A DNA stretch of 64,000 nt from CAKZQX01 sp034436755 (GTDB lineage Bacteria > Chloroflexota > Chloroflexia > Chloroflexales > Chloroflexaceae), in contig DAOTVB010000110.1 in assembly GCA_034436755.1 (NCBI GenBank), positions 1 through 64,000 on the forward strand. The letters run 5' to 3'. The notes below the pieces were generated by a model, which saw only the letters and a program-made list of their open reading frames with translations, was not told the DNA's origin and made no database searches. The position numbers were made by a program, and so were the translations under genes. Each line of letters begins with the position of its first letter. The first letter of the stretch is position 1. Shown here in pieces: positions 42,847-51,100 of the stretch.

Positions 42847-43788
42847 ATGCACATGCGCTGCCTGGGACTATGGATTGTGCTGATACTGGGCTTGACCGGC
42901 TGCAGTAACGCGTCCGCGTGGCTGCCGGTGCGAGTGGCAACGCCCACCCCCGCCGCTGAGTCGGTCGCCGCCGCTGCCCCGGCAGACGACTACGACCCTG
43001 TTGTACCTACAGCGACCTCGGTTCTGGGGCGACTGACATTTGCCGGCAGCACCACTGTCCAGCCCCTGGTCGAGCAACTGCGTGTTGGCTACCAGGAGCG
43101 CTATCCCCAGGTCGATCTGGAAATGGCTGCGGGTGGCTCGGTGGTGGGGATCAACGCGGTGCAGGATGGCAGTGCCGATATCGGGATGGCCTCGCGGGAG
43201 TTGCGCGAAACAGAATACCGTCCAGGGATGGAACGTTACCAGATCGCCATTGATGTGCTGGCAATTATTGTCCATCCCGATAACCCGATTGACGATATCA
43301 GCCGCGCACAACTGCAGGGGATTTACCTGGGGGACATTACCAACTGGACCGAGATTGGTGGCGCGGATATGCCCATCATGCCCGTGATCCGGGAGATCAG
43401 CTCGGGGACGCGAGGTGCATTTGATGATATTGCGCTGGATGGAGCCGACCCGGTAGAAACTGCGGATACGCAGATTACCGCCGGCGAAGTTGAAACCCGC
43501 GTTGCCGAAACTTCGGAGGCTATCGGCTATGTCGGCTTTGGGAACATTGGGCAGAATGTCAAGGTATTAACCATTGACGGCGTGCCACCCAACCCGGAAA
43601 CCGCGCAGAGCGGCGACTACCAGCTTCAGCGCCCGCTGCTGCTGCTGCTCGGTCCCCTCAGCCGGCCACTGGCATGCACCTTTGTCACTTTTGCCCTGAG
43701 TGATGCCGGCCAGACGATTGTTGCGGCTGACGGCTGGGTGCCGGTGGCGCAAACCACGCCACCCCCTGCCTGCAGCAATACGGAGTAG
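42847..43788 (+). CDS. PstS-like phosphate-binding lipoprotein
   Basis: The 313-residue product starts MHMRCLGLWIVLILGLTGCSN with a lipobox (LTGC), so it is a membrane-anchored lipoprotein. The binding protein then begins LTFAGSTTVQPLVEQL and has AAGGSVVGINAVQDGSADIGMASREL, NPIDDISRAQLQGIYLGDITNW and SSGTRGAFDD, all typical of PstS. GAAGGAG precedes the ATG. It probably forms an operon with the kinase upstream. The PstCAB transporter is not in the window, so it could serve sensing rather than uptake. Confidence 0.88.
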   Translation: MHMRCLGLWIVLILGLTGCSNASAWLPVRVATPTPAAESVAAAAPADDYDPVVPTATSVLGRLTFAGSTTVQPLVEQLRVGYQERYPQVDLEMAAGGSVVGINAVQDGSADIGMASRELRETEYRPGMERYQIAIDVLAIIVHPDNPIDDISRAQLQGIYLGDITNWTEIGGADMPIMPVIREISSGTRGAFDDIALDGADPVETADTQITAGEVETRVAETSEAIGYVGFGNIGQNVKVLTIDGVPPNPETAQSGDYQLQRPLLLLLGPLSRPLACTFVTFALSDAGQTIVAADGWVPVAQTTPPPACSNTE

Positions 43789-43809
43789 AGCAGACTGCCG
43801 GCGGTCGGT

Positions 43810-44508
43810 TTATGCTGTTCCATCCGCACCGCCAGGCATCTCGTCGTGTGCCGGGACCACCACCACCTGTTCGGCCAGTGGGCGCGCCAGCGAGAGATGG
43901 TTGCCCGCAACCTCCAGCAGCAGTACACCTTCGGCCGTCACCGCCAGCACCACCACAACCGCATCCGGGGTAATGCCCTGAGCATACAAGAACTCCCGCG
44001 TAACCATATCGCCATCTATGCCGACAACATGACCCGGCTCGCCGACGGGTAACAGGGGCAACGCAAACGTCGGGCGGTCCACCGGAATGCTGTTACCGGT
44101 GGGAATGGGCTGGTTCTGGGGGCTGCGGGTCGGATTGCCCAGGAATGCCGCCAGTCGGTCGGCAACTTCGTCCGGGGTGACATGCTCCATGCGACAGGAG
44201 ATATCCTCGGCGGCATGGGGCTCCATACTGAGCTTCTCAACCAGAAACACCTCCCACAACCGGCGCCGGCGCAAAATGCGTTGCGCAATAGCCTCGCCCT
44301 GCGGCGTGAGGGTGACCCCCTTGTAGGGTTCATAGGTCAGCCAGCCCTCCCCCATCAGGCGGTGACACATCTCGTTTGCCGAAACCGGAGAGATGGCAAG
44401 CTCCTGCGCCAGCAGCGACAACGGCACCGGGCGCGTGCCCTTCCGCAACATCGCCACCCGCAGCAGGTACATCTCAACACTCTCGCTCATCTCAACGCTG
44501 TCACTCAT
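43810..44508 (-). CDS. DtxR/MntR-family metal-dependent repressor
   Basis: The 232-residue product starts at ATG 44508 behind GAGGGG. The N-terminal winged helix is VEMYLLRVAMLRKGTRPVPLSLLAQELAISPVSANEMCHRL. The dimerisation and metal-binding domain includes VFLVEKLSMEPHAAEDISCRMEHVTPDEVADRL, and a FeoA-like SH3 domain forms the C-terminus. It should bind Mn(II) or Fe(II) and repress metal uptake genes; none of those are in the window. Confidence 0.9.
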   Translation of the reverse strand: MSDSVEMSESVEMYLLRVAMLRKGTRPVPLSLLAQELAISPVSANEMCHRLMGEGWLTYEPYKGVTLTPQGEAIAQRILRRRRLWEVFLVEKLSMEPHAAEDISCRMEHVTPDEVADRLAAFLGNPTRSPQNQPIPTGNSIPVDRPTFALPLLPVGEPGHVVGIDGDMVTREFLYAQGITPDAVVVVLAVTAEGVLLLEVAGNHLSLARPLAEQVVVVPAHDEMPGGADGTA

Positions 44509-44708
44509 TGTTCCCCTCGTCGTGATAATGTGCCGGCAGTGGCACGGCTCAAACCCGCGTGATTCTATTCTACCACTGCCCACAAAACTGGTGGCAACCA
44601 TGCTGCCGCACACCGGAAAGCAATATGCTAGAATGACCAGTGCAGCATGCACCGGAAGGCGACACCGGCCGGCTGCCCGATACATCACACACGCAAGAGA
44701 AGAGATCC

Positions 44709-47516
44709 ATGCTCACCTTCATTTTCCCGGCGTTCCTCTGGTTGCTCCTGTTGCTGCCGCTGCTATGGCTGTTTACGCTGCTGGTACGGCATGGCGGTGG
44801 TATCCGGTATGGCTGGCGCTTCTGGACGAGTCTGCTACTGCGCTCGCTGATCCTGGCGACCCTGGTGCTGGCGCTGGCCGGAACGCAGTTGGTGCAACCC
44901 GTTGATGACCGGCAGATCGTGTTTCTGCTCGACAGCAGTGACTCGGTGGCCCTGTCGCAGCGGGCACGCGCCGAAGCCTATATTCAGGATTCCCTCACCG
45001 CGATGCCGGCCGATGCACAGGCCGGTATTGTGGTGTTTGGCGAGCATGCCCAGGTGGAGCGGCTGCCCGGCTCGGCGCAGATGCTGGGCACCATCTCTAA
45101 CATTCCTCCGGGTACGCAGACCAATATCGCCGATGCGATCCAACTGGGGCTGACCATGCTGCCCGCCGAGGCACAGCGACGGCTGGTGCTGCTTAGCGAT
45201 GGCGGGGAAAACAGCGGCGATGCTCAGGCGGCCGCACGGTTGGCGGCCGCGCAAGGCGTGCCGATTGATGTTGTCCCGCTCAGCGGTGTGGCGGATGGAT
45301 TGGATGTGCAGATCAGCGGGCTGGAACTGCCCGCCACGGCCGGGGAAGGCCAGCAGTTACGCCTGGTGGTCGATCTGGAGAGCCGCGGCCCCGGCGGGAG
45401 CCTGCCGACCGAGGCGCGGCTCCAGGTTGAGCAGCGCTTCACGCTCACATCGAGCGAAACGCTGGTCGATCAGCCGGTCGAACTGACGGGGGAGCCACAG
45501 CGTTTCACCGTGACGTTGCCCCCACCCACAGCCGATTTTAATCGCTATGTAGTCCGGTTGCTGGCTCCCGGAGATGTGCGCCAGGAAAATAATCTGGTTG
45601 AGGGCTTCACCCTGGTGCAGGGCCGCCCGCGCCTGCTGCTGATCACCGGCAACCCCGATGCCGCCCGCAACCTCAACACGGCACTTACGGCGGCCGATCT
45701 GATGGTCGAACAGGTGCCACCGGATCAGGCTCCTACCAGTCTGGGCGATCTAATCGCCTACGACGCCGTGATTCTGGTCGATGTAACTGCGGATGAGTTG
45801 GGCCAGACTGCGGCGATTCTGGCGGCCTATGTGCGCGATCTAGGGCGCGGTCTGGCGATGATCGGCGGTACGCGGTCGTTTGGGATGGGTGGCTGGCGCA
45901 ACACGCCGGTGGAGGAGGCGCTGCCGGTGGAGATGAATCTGCGCCCGGAGGTCAGCCAGCCCCCCGTCAGCATTGTGGTGATTATCGACGTATCGGGTAG
46001 TATGGCGCAGGAAGAGGGTGGCTATAGCAAGGTGCAACTGGCCGCTGCCGGTGCCGCCCGCATCGCTGCGCAACTGCGTGATGAAGACGAGATTACCGTG
46101 ATTCCCTTCGACACGCAGTCCCAGGGGACGGTCGGGCCGCTGCCGGGGACGCAACGGGCCGAGGCAATTGAACGGGTGAGCCGGATCGGGGCCGGTGGCG
46201 GGGGCATTAATATCTACGATGCGCTGCAGAAGGCCGCCGGCTACATCCGCGACAGCGAGAAACCGGTGCGCCATATCATCACGCTGACCGACGGCAGCGA
46301 CACGGTGCAGCAGGAGGGTGCGCCCGCCCTGGTAGACGAACTGCGTGCCGAGGGCGTGACGGTCTCCTCGGTGGCGATTGGGCAAGGCAAGGATGTGCCC
46401 TTCCTGGAAGATATTGTCCAGCGCGGCGTGGGGCGCTTCTTTCTGACGGAGCAGGCCCGCGATGTCCCGGAGATCATGGCCCAGGAAGCCACTTCGTTGA
46501 TCCAGCCCCTGATCATCGAGGAGGAGTTTGTGCCGCGCCGCTTCGGGAACCACCCGATCTTGCGAGATGTTACGGCCGTGCCGCCGCTCTATGGCTATGT
46601 GGCAACCAGCCCCAAAGAGAGCGCCCAGGTGTTGCTGGCCTCTGATCGGGAAGATCCGGTGCTGGCTGTCTGGCAGTATGGCCTGGGTCGCAGCCTGGCC
46701 TGGACCCCCGATATGCAGGGCCGGTGGGCGACCGACTGGGTCCGCTGGCCGGAATTTCAGCGCGTGACGGCGCAGATGATCACCTGGCTGCTCCCGCCGG
46801 ATAACGCGCAGCAGTTGGCGCTGGATACCCGGACGGTGAACGGGCAACTGCTGCTGACCGCTCAGGCAACCAGCACAACCGGCACACCGGCAACCGGACT
46901 ACGCGTGGCGGGCCAGATGGTTGCCGGCGATGGGCAGGCCATCGAACTGCTGCTCAAAGAGGTGACGCCGGGGCAGTATAACCTGGCCTTGCCGGATGCC
47001 CCCGCCGGTGTCTATCTGGTGCAACTGGTGGCAACCGATGCTGCCGGTCAGCCCCAGGCCAGCGTGACCGGCGGCGCGGTGGTGCCCTTCTCCGGCGAGT
47101 ATCGCAGCCAGGGTGACAACCCGGCCCTCCTGGAGCTGCTGGCGGCAACGACGGCGGGACGAACCAGCCCATCCCCCGTGGCCGTCTATGATCATCCCGG
47201 ACAGCAGACGGGGTTGGTACGCGAGGCCAGTCTGACGCTGCTCTGGCTGGCGCTGCTGCTGTTACCACTCGATGTCGCAGTGCGGCGGCTGTTTCTGGGA
47301 AGGCTGCGGAGTGCAGAGCGCAGAGCGCAGAGCGCAGAGCGCAGAACGGCAGGCGCAGGACGCAGGACGAAAGACGAAGGACGAAGAAACAGGACGGCAG
47401 GTGTGGCAGGGCAGGCGGTTACACCGGAGCCGCAACCGGACGGGTCGGGTGATCCGCTGGAGCAGTTGCGGGAGGCGCAGGCCCGCGCCCGCCGTCGCGC
47501 CCGGGGTGAGGAGTAG
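44709..47516 (+). CDS. Large VWA-domain membrane protein with amidotransferase-like domain
   Basis: The 935-residue product has two N-terminal transmembrane helices (about 2-26 and 40-62), a first VWA-like domain (LLDSSDSVAL), a class I amidotransferase-like segment (about 300-420), and a canonical second VWA with MIDAS DVSGSM at residue 427 and LTDGSDTV. A beta-rich region follows, then a last transmembrane helix (LTLLWLALLLLPLDVAV) and a low-complexity cytoplasmic tail encoded by GCAGAGC repeats. Start ATG at 44709 is just before the first helix, with AGAAGAG upstream. This is the plan of Bat/aerotolerance-type proteins; the role is unknown. Confidence 0.8.
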   Translation: MLTFIFPAFLWLLLLLPLLWLFTLLVRHGGGIRYGWRFWTSLLLRSLILATLVLALAGTQLVQPVDDRQIVFLLDSSDSVALSQRARAEAYIQDSLTAMPADAQAGIVVFGEHAQVERLPGSAQMLGTISNIPPGTQTNIADAIQLGLTMLPAEAQRRLVLLSDGGENSGDAQAAARLAAAQGVPIDVVPLSGVADGLDVQISGLELPATAGEGQQLRLVVDLESRGPGGSLPTEARLQVEQRFTLTSSETLVDQPVELTGEPQRFTVTLPPPTADFNRYVVRLLAPGDVRQENNLVEGFTLVQGRPRLLLITGNPDAARNLNTALTAADLMVEQVPPDQAPTSLGDLIAYDAVILVDVTADELGQTAAILAAYVRDLGRGLAMIGGTRSFGMGGWRNTPVEEALPVEMNLRPEVSQPPVSIVVIIDVSGSMAQEEGGYSKVQLAAAGAARIAAQLRDEDEITVIPFDTQSQGTVGPLPGTQRAEAIERVSRIGAGGGGINIYDALQKAAGYIRDSEKPVRHIITLTDGSDTVQQEGAPALVDELRAEGVTVSSVAIGQGKDVPFLEDIVQRGVGRFFLTEQARDVPEIMAQEATSLIQPLIIEEEFVPRRFGNHPILRDVTAVPPLYGYVATSPKESAQVLLASDREDPVLAVWQYGLGRSLAWTPDMQGRWATDWVRWPEFQRVTAQMITWLLPPDNAQQLALDTRTVNGQLLLTAQATSTTGTPATGLRVAGQMVAGDGQAIELLLKEVTPGQYNLALPDAPAGVYLVQLVATDAAGQPQASVTGGAVVPFSGEYRSQGDNPALLELLAATTAGRTSPSPVAVYDHPGQQTGLVREASLTLLWLALLLLPLDVAVRRLFLGRLRSAERRAQSAERRTAGAGRRTKDEGRRNRTAGVAGQAVTPEPQPDGSGDPLEQLREAQARARRRARGEE
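47310..47392 (+). repeat. GCAGAGC minisatellite inside the VWA gene 3' end
   Basis: Short units (GCAGAGC, GCAGGAC, GAAGGAC) repeated about ten times in the reading frame. They encode a tail rich in Ala, Glu, Arg, Ser and Gln. Confidence 0.75.
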
Positions 47517-47539
47517 GGGTGCAGCATGCTGCGCTCCTA
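47514..47539. repeat. Compact palindrome at the VWA stop codon
   Basis: TAGGGGTGCAGCA followed by TGCTGCGCTCCTA: 13-bp arms with two wobbles, no loop. The stop TAG is its first three bases. It may serve as a terminator. It resembles the longer inverted repeat at 53512-53581. Confidence 0.6.
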
Positions 47540-47568
47540 TTGACAAGCTGTCAGTTTAGAGGTAAACT
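47540..47568 (+). promoter_or_regulatory. marR promoter with overlapping operator
   Basis: TTGACA (47540-47545), 17 bases, TAAACT (47563-47568). The palindrome AGTTTA-N4-TAAACT (47553-47568) covers the -10 box and matches the site at 48718-48733. The ATG is only ten bases past the -10 box. Confidence 0.75.
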
Positions 47569-47577
47569 ATTTTCGTC

Positions 47578-48021
47578 ATGACACACAGACGACGACATAG
47601 TGGTGTCCGGCAGACGGCGGTGCTGGCCTGGATGCGGCTGGCGCGGATCTTCCAGAAGGTCGATACCGCATCGGCGCAGATGTTTCGGACGCACCAACTG
47701 AGCACGGCACAGTTTGATGCGCTGGCGCAGATTGGCGCTGCGGGCGGCATTACCCAGCAGGAGTTAGCCAACGCGCTGCTGGTCACGAAGGGCAATATAT
47801 CGCAGCTTATTGTCCGCCTGGAGCAGCAGGGCATCGTCACCCGGCGGCAGGCGGGGCGCACCAACTGCCTCTTCCTGACCGAGCGGGGGCAGGCGCTGTT
47901 TGACGCCGTGGTGCCGCAGCAGGAGGCACTGATTGCCGAACTCTTCTCCCCGTTGTCACCGGAGGAGCAGCGCCAGTTGCTCGTTCTGCTGCGCAAGCTG
48001 GATCAGGGGCTTGTGCGATGA
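47578..48021 (+). CDS. MarR-family repressor, MhqR-like by context
   Basis: The 147-residue winged-helix protein has the MarR plan: a helical N-terminus, the recognition helix region TQQELANALLVTKGNISQLIVRLEQQGIV, the wing TRRQAGRTNCLFLTERG, and a C-terminal dimer helix. Operator-like palindromes lie over its own promoter and before the ring-cleaving dioxygenase gene. In Bacillus subtilis, MhqR controls dioxygenases and the MhqD hydrolase against quinones, and the same gene types follow here. No ribosome-binding site precedes the ATG, so the mRNA may be leaderless. Confidence 0.85.
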   Translation: MTHRRRHSGVRQTAVLAWMRLARIFQKVDTASAQMFRTHQLSTAQFDALAQIGAAGGITQQELANALLVTKGNISQLIVRLEQQGIVTRRQAGRTNCLFLTERGQALFDAVVPQQEALIAELFSPLSPEEQRQLLVLLRKLDQGLVR

Positions 48022-48079
48022 CCGGTTTGCCGTAGGGACGCGCTTATGAAGTTGGAATGTTTACTCCGAACAGCACGTA

Positions 48080-48195
48080 GGAGTCCCGGGTTCCGCCGGA
48101 TCGGGCGTTCCCGGCAGGATGCCGCTGTCCCGGTAGCTATCCACCGGCTAAAGCCGGGACTCCCGGTCATCACATATCCGGGGTTTTTCAAACTT
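48080..48195. repeat. GGAGTCCCGG hairpin repeat, unfilled copy
   Basis: A 116-bp GC-rich unit with terminal arms GGAGTCCCGG and CCGGGACTCC (48080-48089 and about 48154-48163) plus a tail TTTTTCAAACTT. A second copy lies 39 bp downstream. Confidence 0.75.
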
Positions 48196-48234
48196 GATCA
48201 GCCGAATCAGGCGTACTCCGGACATCACCGTTCT

Positions 48235-48477
48235 GGAGTCCCGGGTTCCGCCGGATCGGGCGTTCCCGGCAGGATGCCGCTGTCCCGGCAGGTATGCCAC
48301 CGGCTCATACCAGTTTGCCAGCAAACCAGCACTGCGCCGGAATGGGGACACGAAGCGCAGAGCAGCCCATTCCCGTGTACCATCTCTGCGTCCTCAGTGG
48401 ACTCTGTGGCTATGATAACAAATCGGTATAAAGCCGGGACTCCCGGTCATTGCATATCCGGGTTTTTTCTCAAACTT
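48235..48477. repeat. GGAGTCCCGG hairpin repeat, copy interrupted by a MITE-like element
   Basis: The same unit as at 48080-48195, in the same orientation, but with 123 bp inserted between CCGGCT and AAAGCC. Confidence 0.8.
48307..48429. mobile_element. 123-bp MITE-like element, copy 1 (nested)
   Basis: It has terminal inverted repeats ATACCAGTTTG and CAAATCGGTAT (9 of 11 matching). It is inserted in the second hairpin repeat. A nearly identical copy in opposite orientation and of exactly the same length is at 54308-54430. No long target duplication is visible, and no coding capacity. Confidence 0.75.
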
Positions 48478-48706
48478 CATTAGTGCGTCTGTTTCCCGGC
48501 TGCCGGAAAGCAATATTACGCGGAGACGTTCACTGCAAAATTTGTTAGCGCGCATAAGTCCTGGGTCAAGTCGTCAAGGTAAGGATGGTCGTACATATGT
48601 CCGTACTACTTTTGGGTTATTTTTACCCAATTTTGGCCGTTCGCCACGCCGGACTACTAAAAAGCGGCAATGAACTGAACCCACCGCTTATGCGCGCTAA
48701 CAATTT

Positions 48707-48733
48707 TTTACACCTAAAGTTTAGTCCTAAACT
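48707..48733 (+). promoter_or_regulatory. Promoter/operator of the VOC dioxygenase gene
   Basis: A perfect palindrome AGTTTAG-N2-CTAAACT (48718-48733) covers a TAAACT -10 box, as at the marR promoter. The -35 region is T-rich (TTTACA near 48707) and less clear. Confidence 0.75.
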
Positions 48734-48748
48734 ATGAAGGAGCAAACG

Positions 48749-49699
48749 ATGGATACGCCGATTCTGGGCATACATCATGTGACCGCGATGGTTGCCGATC
48801 CGCAGGAGAACATCGACTTTTACACGGGTGTCCTGGGCCTGCGCCTGGTCAAGCAGACGGTTAACTTTGACGATCCATACACCTACCATCTCTACTATGG
48901 CGACGAGCTGGGGCGGCCCGGCACGATTGTCACCTTCTTCCCCTGGGTCGGCATCCGGCCCGGCAGCCGGGGCACTGGCCTCGTCAGCGCAATGGCCTTT
49001 GCTGTCCCGGCGGCGGCGCTCGATTACTGGGCCGCGCGCCTGGCGGACCATGGCGTGCATACAAGTGAGCCGGAGCTACGCTTTGGTGAGCCGGTGCTGT
49101 CGTTCTATGATCCGGCCGGCCTGCTGCTGGAGATCGTCGCTCAACTCGGTGCGGAGGACCGCTCGGCCTGGCAAGGTGGCCCGATCCCGGCGGAGTATGC
49201 GCTACGCGGGCTGGCGGGTGTCACGCTGACGCTGCAAGCTGCCGCGCCAACCGCTACCCTGCTGACCGAGCGGCTAGGGTTTCGCCACAGCGCCACTGCC
49301 GACAACCGCACGCGCTACCTGATCAGCGATGGGACAACGGAGACGGCGGTTGATATCCTGGCGCGCCCGGATCTGCCCTTCGGGGTGCCGGGCTCCGGGT
49401 CAGTTCACCATATCGCCTGGCGTGTCGCGGATGCTGCCGGGCAACTGGCCTGGCGCGAGCATCTGACGCGGCACGGGCTGGAGGTTACGCCGGTACGCGA
49501 CCGGCAGTATTTCCACTCGATCTACTTTCGGGAACCGGGAGGCGTGCTGTTTGAGATTGCTACCGATCAGCCCGGGTTTGCCACGGACGAGCCGCCTGAG
49601 CGCCTGGGGCAACGCCTGATGCTCCCGCCCTGGCTGGAGGCGCGCCGCCGCGAGATTAAGCAGCGACTGCCGCCGATTGTAACCAGATCTAATGATTAA
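48749..49699 (+). CDS. Ring-cleaving dioxygenase of the VOC superfamily (MhqA/MhqO-like)
   Basis: The 316-residue product has two glyoxalase/VOC modules: LGIHHVTAMVADPQENIDFYTGVLGLRLV at the start and VHHIAWRVADAAGQLAWREHL in the second half, with EPGGVLFEIATDQPGF as the last metal-ligand strand. The family opens catechol- or hydroquinone-type rings with Fe(II). The ATG at 48749 follows GAAGGAG and is preferred over the ATG at 48734, which lies at the operator. A MarR-type operator and an MhqD-like esterase gene nearby suggest quinone detoxification. Confidence 0.85.
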   Translation: MDTPILGIHHVTAMVADPQENIDFYTGVLGLRLVKQTVNFDDPYTYHLYYGDELGRPGTIVTFFPWVGIRPGSRGTGLVSAMAFAVPAAALDYWAARLADHGVHTSEPELRFGEPVLSFYDPAGLLLEIVAQLGAEDRSAWQGGPIPAEYALRGLAGVTLTLQAAAPTATLLTERLGFRHSATADNRTRYLISDGTTETAVDILARPDLPFGVPGSGSVHHIAWRVADAAGQLAWREHLTRHGLEVTPVRDRQYFHSIYFREPGGVLFEIATDQPGFATDEPPERLGQRLMLPPWLEARRREIKQRLPPIVTRSND

Positions 49700-49702
49700 C
49701 AT

Positions 49703-49982
49703 GAGTTACGCGGTGGGAGTTTGGACCACGAACAACACGACATGAGCGAAAACCGCGAACCTGCCAATGCTGATATGTATCAGGCAATCCCGCGTTTGAC
49801 GGGGAATTTCGCCTGCGGCAGGGTGGGACATTCCCGGCAGAAAATTCCAGATCTCTTTCACGAACATTTGGCTCGAAGAGCCAAATGTTCGTGAAAAAGA
49901 TAAAACAGTACCACGCTGCCGCAGGCGAATCGGGACGTTCATTCCAGGCAAACGTCTGGTTTGGGACCAACCGCATAAATCG
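49703..49982. repeat. Palindromic repeat R5 with perfect 19-bp core hairpin
   Basis: About 280 bp, in the opposite orientation to R1 and R2, starting four bases after the dioxygenase stop. Outer ends GAGTTACGCGGTGGG and ACCGCATAAATCG, inner arms TCGCCTGCGGCAGG and GCTGCCGCAGGCGA. Core: arm 49856-49874, loop GAA, arm 49878-49896, perfect over 19 bp. The core sequence differs from those of R3b and R4. Confidence 0.85.
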
Positions 49983-50152
49983 TGTACCTGAAACACATTA
50001 TGCAGTGGACATTCAACTCAGGAATGTGGTCAGGTATAAGATTATTTTCGTCTGCGAAAGTATGGTACTTTATGTATCTTTTTCAGGGGGATTTTGTGCA
50101 AAGCGCAAAGTTTTCTGAGTTGCATTGATGTTGATTGTCAAATGGAGATACA

Positions 50153-50791
50153 ATGACCATGCAACAACTGGATTTTATCCATCGGTTTATTCCGGCCCCG
50201 GCGGGCGGTAGTGCAACAACCCTGCTGCTGCTGCATGGCACCGGCGGCGATGAGCATAATCTGCTGGACCTGGGGCGCATCCTGGACCCCCAGGCGGCGC
50301 TGCTCAGTCCGCGCGGGAAGGTGCTGGAGCAGGGGATGCCGCGCTTTTTCCGCCGGGTTGCGCCGGGGGTGTTCGACCTGGAGGATCTGCGGCAGCGGAC
50401 GCACGAACTGGCTGATTTTGTGACGGCGGCGGCCCGAACCTACGCATTCGATCCGCAAAACGTCATCGCGGCCGGCTACTCGAATGGGGCCAATATCGCC
50501 GCTGCAACGCTGCTGCTGCGCCCGGAGGTCTTCAAAGCGGCGCTGCTGTTCCATCCGATGGTACCGCTGGTGCCGGAGGAACTGCCGAATCTGGCGGGGG
50601 TGCCGGTCTTCATTGGTGGGGGCCGGCTCGACACGGTGATCCCGCCGCAGCAGACCGGGCGGCTGGCGCAGATGTTGCAACTGGCTGGGGCGGATGTGAC
50701 GCTGCATTGGGAGCCGGGCGGGCACGCTCTGACTCCGGCAGAGGTGCAGGCGGCGGCGGCGTGGCTGCAACGGGTGCGGGGCGCGGCGTAA
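50153..50791 (+). CDS. Alpha/beta-hydrolase, phospholipase/carboxylesterase family (MhqD-like)
   Basis: The 212-residue product has LLLLHGTGGDEHNLLDLGRIL at the oxyanion strand, nucleophile Ser in AAGYSNGANIAA, Asp in GGGRLDTVIPPQQ and His in EPGGHALTPAE. GGAG lies six bases before the ATG at 50153. In Bacillus, MhqD is co-regulated with ring-cleaving dioxygenases. Here the gene follows the dioxygenase gene, with a palindromic repeat in between. No MarR-type palindrome is seen directly upstream, so co-regulation would need a shared transcript. Confidence 0.82.
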   Translation: MTMQQLDFIHRFIPAPAGGSATTLLLLHGTGGDEHNLLDLGRILDPQAALLSPRGKVLEQGMPRFFRRVAPGVFDLEDLRQRTHELADFVTAAARTYAFDPQNVIAAGYSNGANIAAATLLLRPEVFKAALLFHPMVPLVPEELPNLAGVPVFIGGGRLDTVIPPQQTGRLAQMLQLAGADVTLHWEPGGHALTPAEVQAAAAWLQRVRGAA

Positions 50792-50904
50792 GGGTGCTGG
50801 GCAGGCGAGGCGCGTGTACCCCGCCTGCCCAGCACAGACAGAGAGGTGCCATTTGCTGGTATAATTCGTATGTGCCGAACCAACGGGAGCGAAAAGGAGC
50901 AGAT

Positions 50905-51084
50905 ATGACCAGAACCCGCACCTTTACGGCCATCTATCAGCAGGATGGTGATTGGATCGTTGCCTGGGCTGCGGAGCTACCCGGGGCAAATACATAGGGG
51001 CGTACCCTGGAAGAGGCACGCGAAAATCTGGTTGAGGCGATTCAGCTTATCCTGGCAGCCGGCCAGGACGATGTCGCGCCTTGA
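50905..51084 (+). pseudogene. HicB-like antitoxin gene with in-frame amber codon
   Basis: The frame starts MTRTRTFTAIYQQDGDWIV after AAAAGGAGC. It reads AAELPGANT, then TAG (50995-50997), then GRTLEEARENLVEAIQLIL and ends at 51084. HicB proteins normally read LPG-xTQGxTLEEA, so the TAG stands for the usual Gln codon CAG: a single C-to-T change. No HicA toxin gene is adjacent. Upstream a TATAAT lies near 50863. Confidence 0.7.
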
Positions 51085-51100
51085 AGAAATGTGGGAGGAG

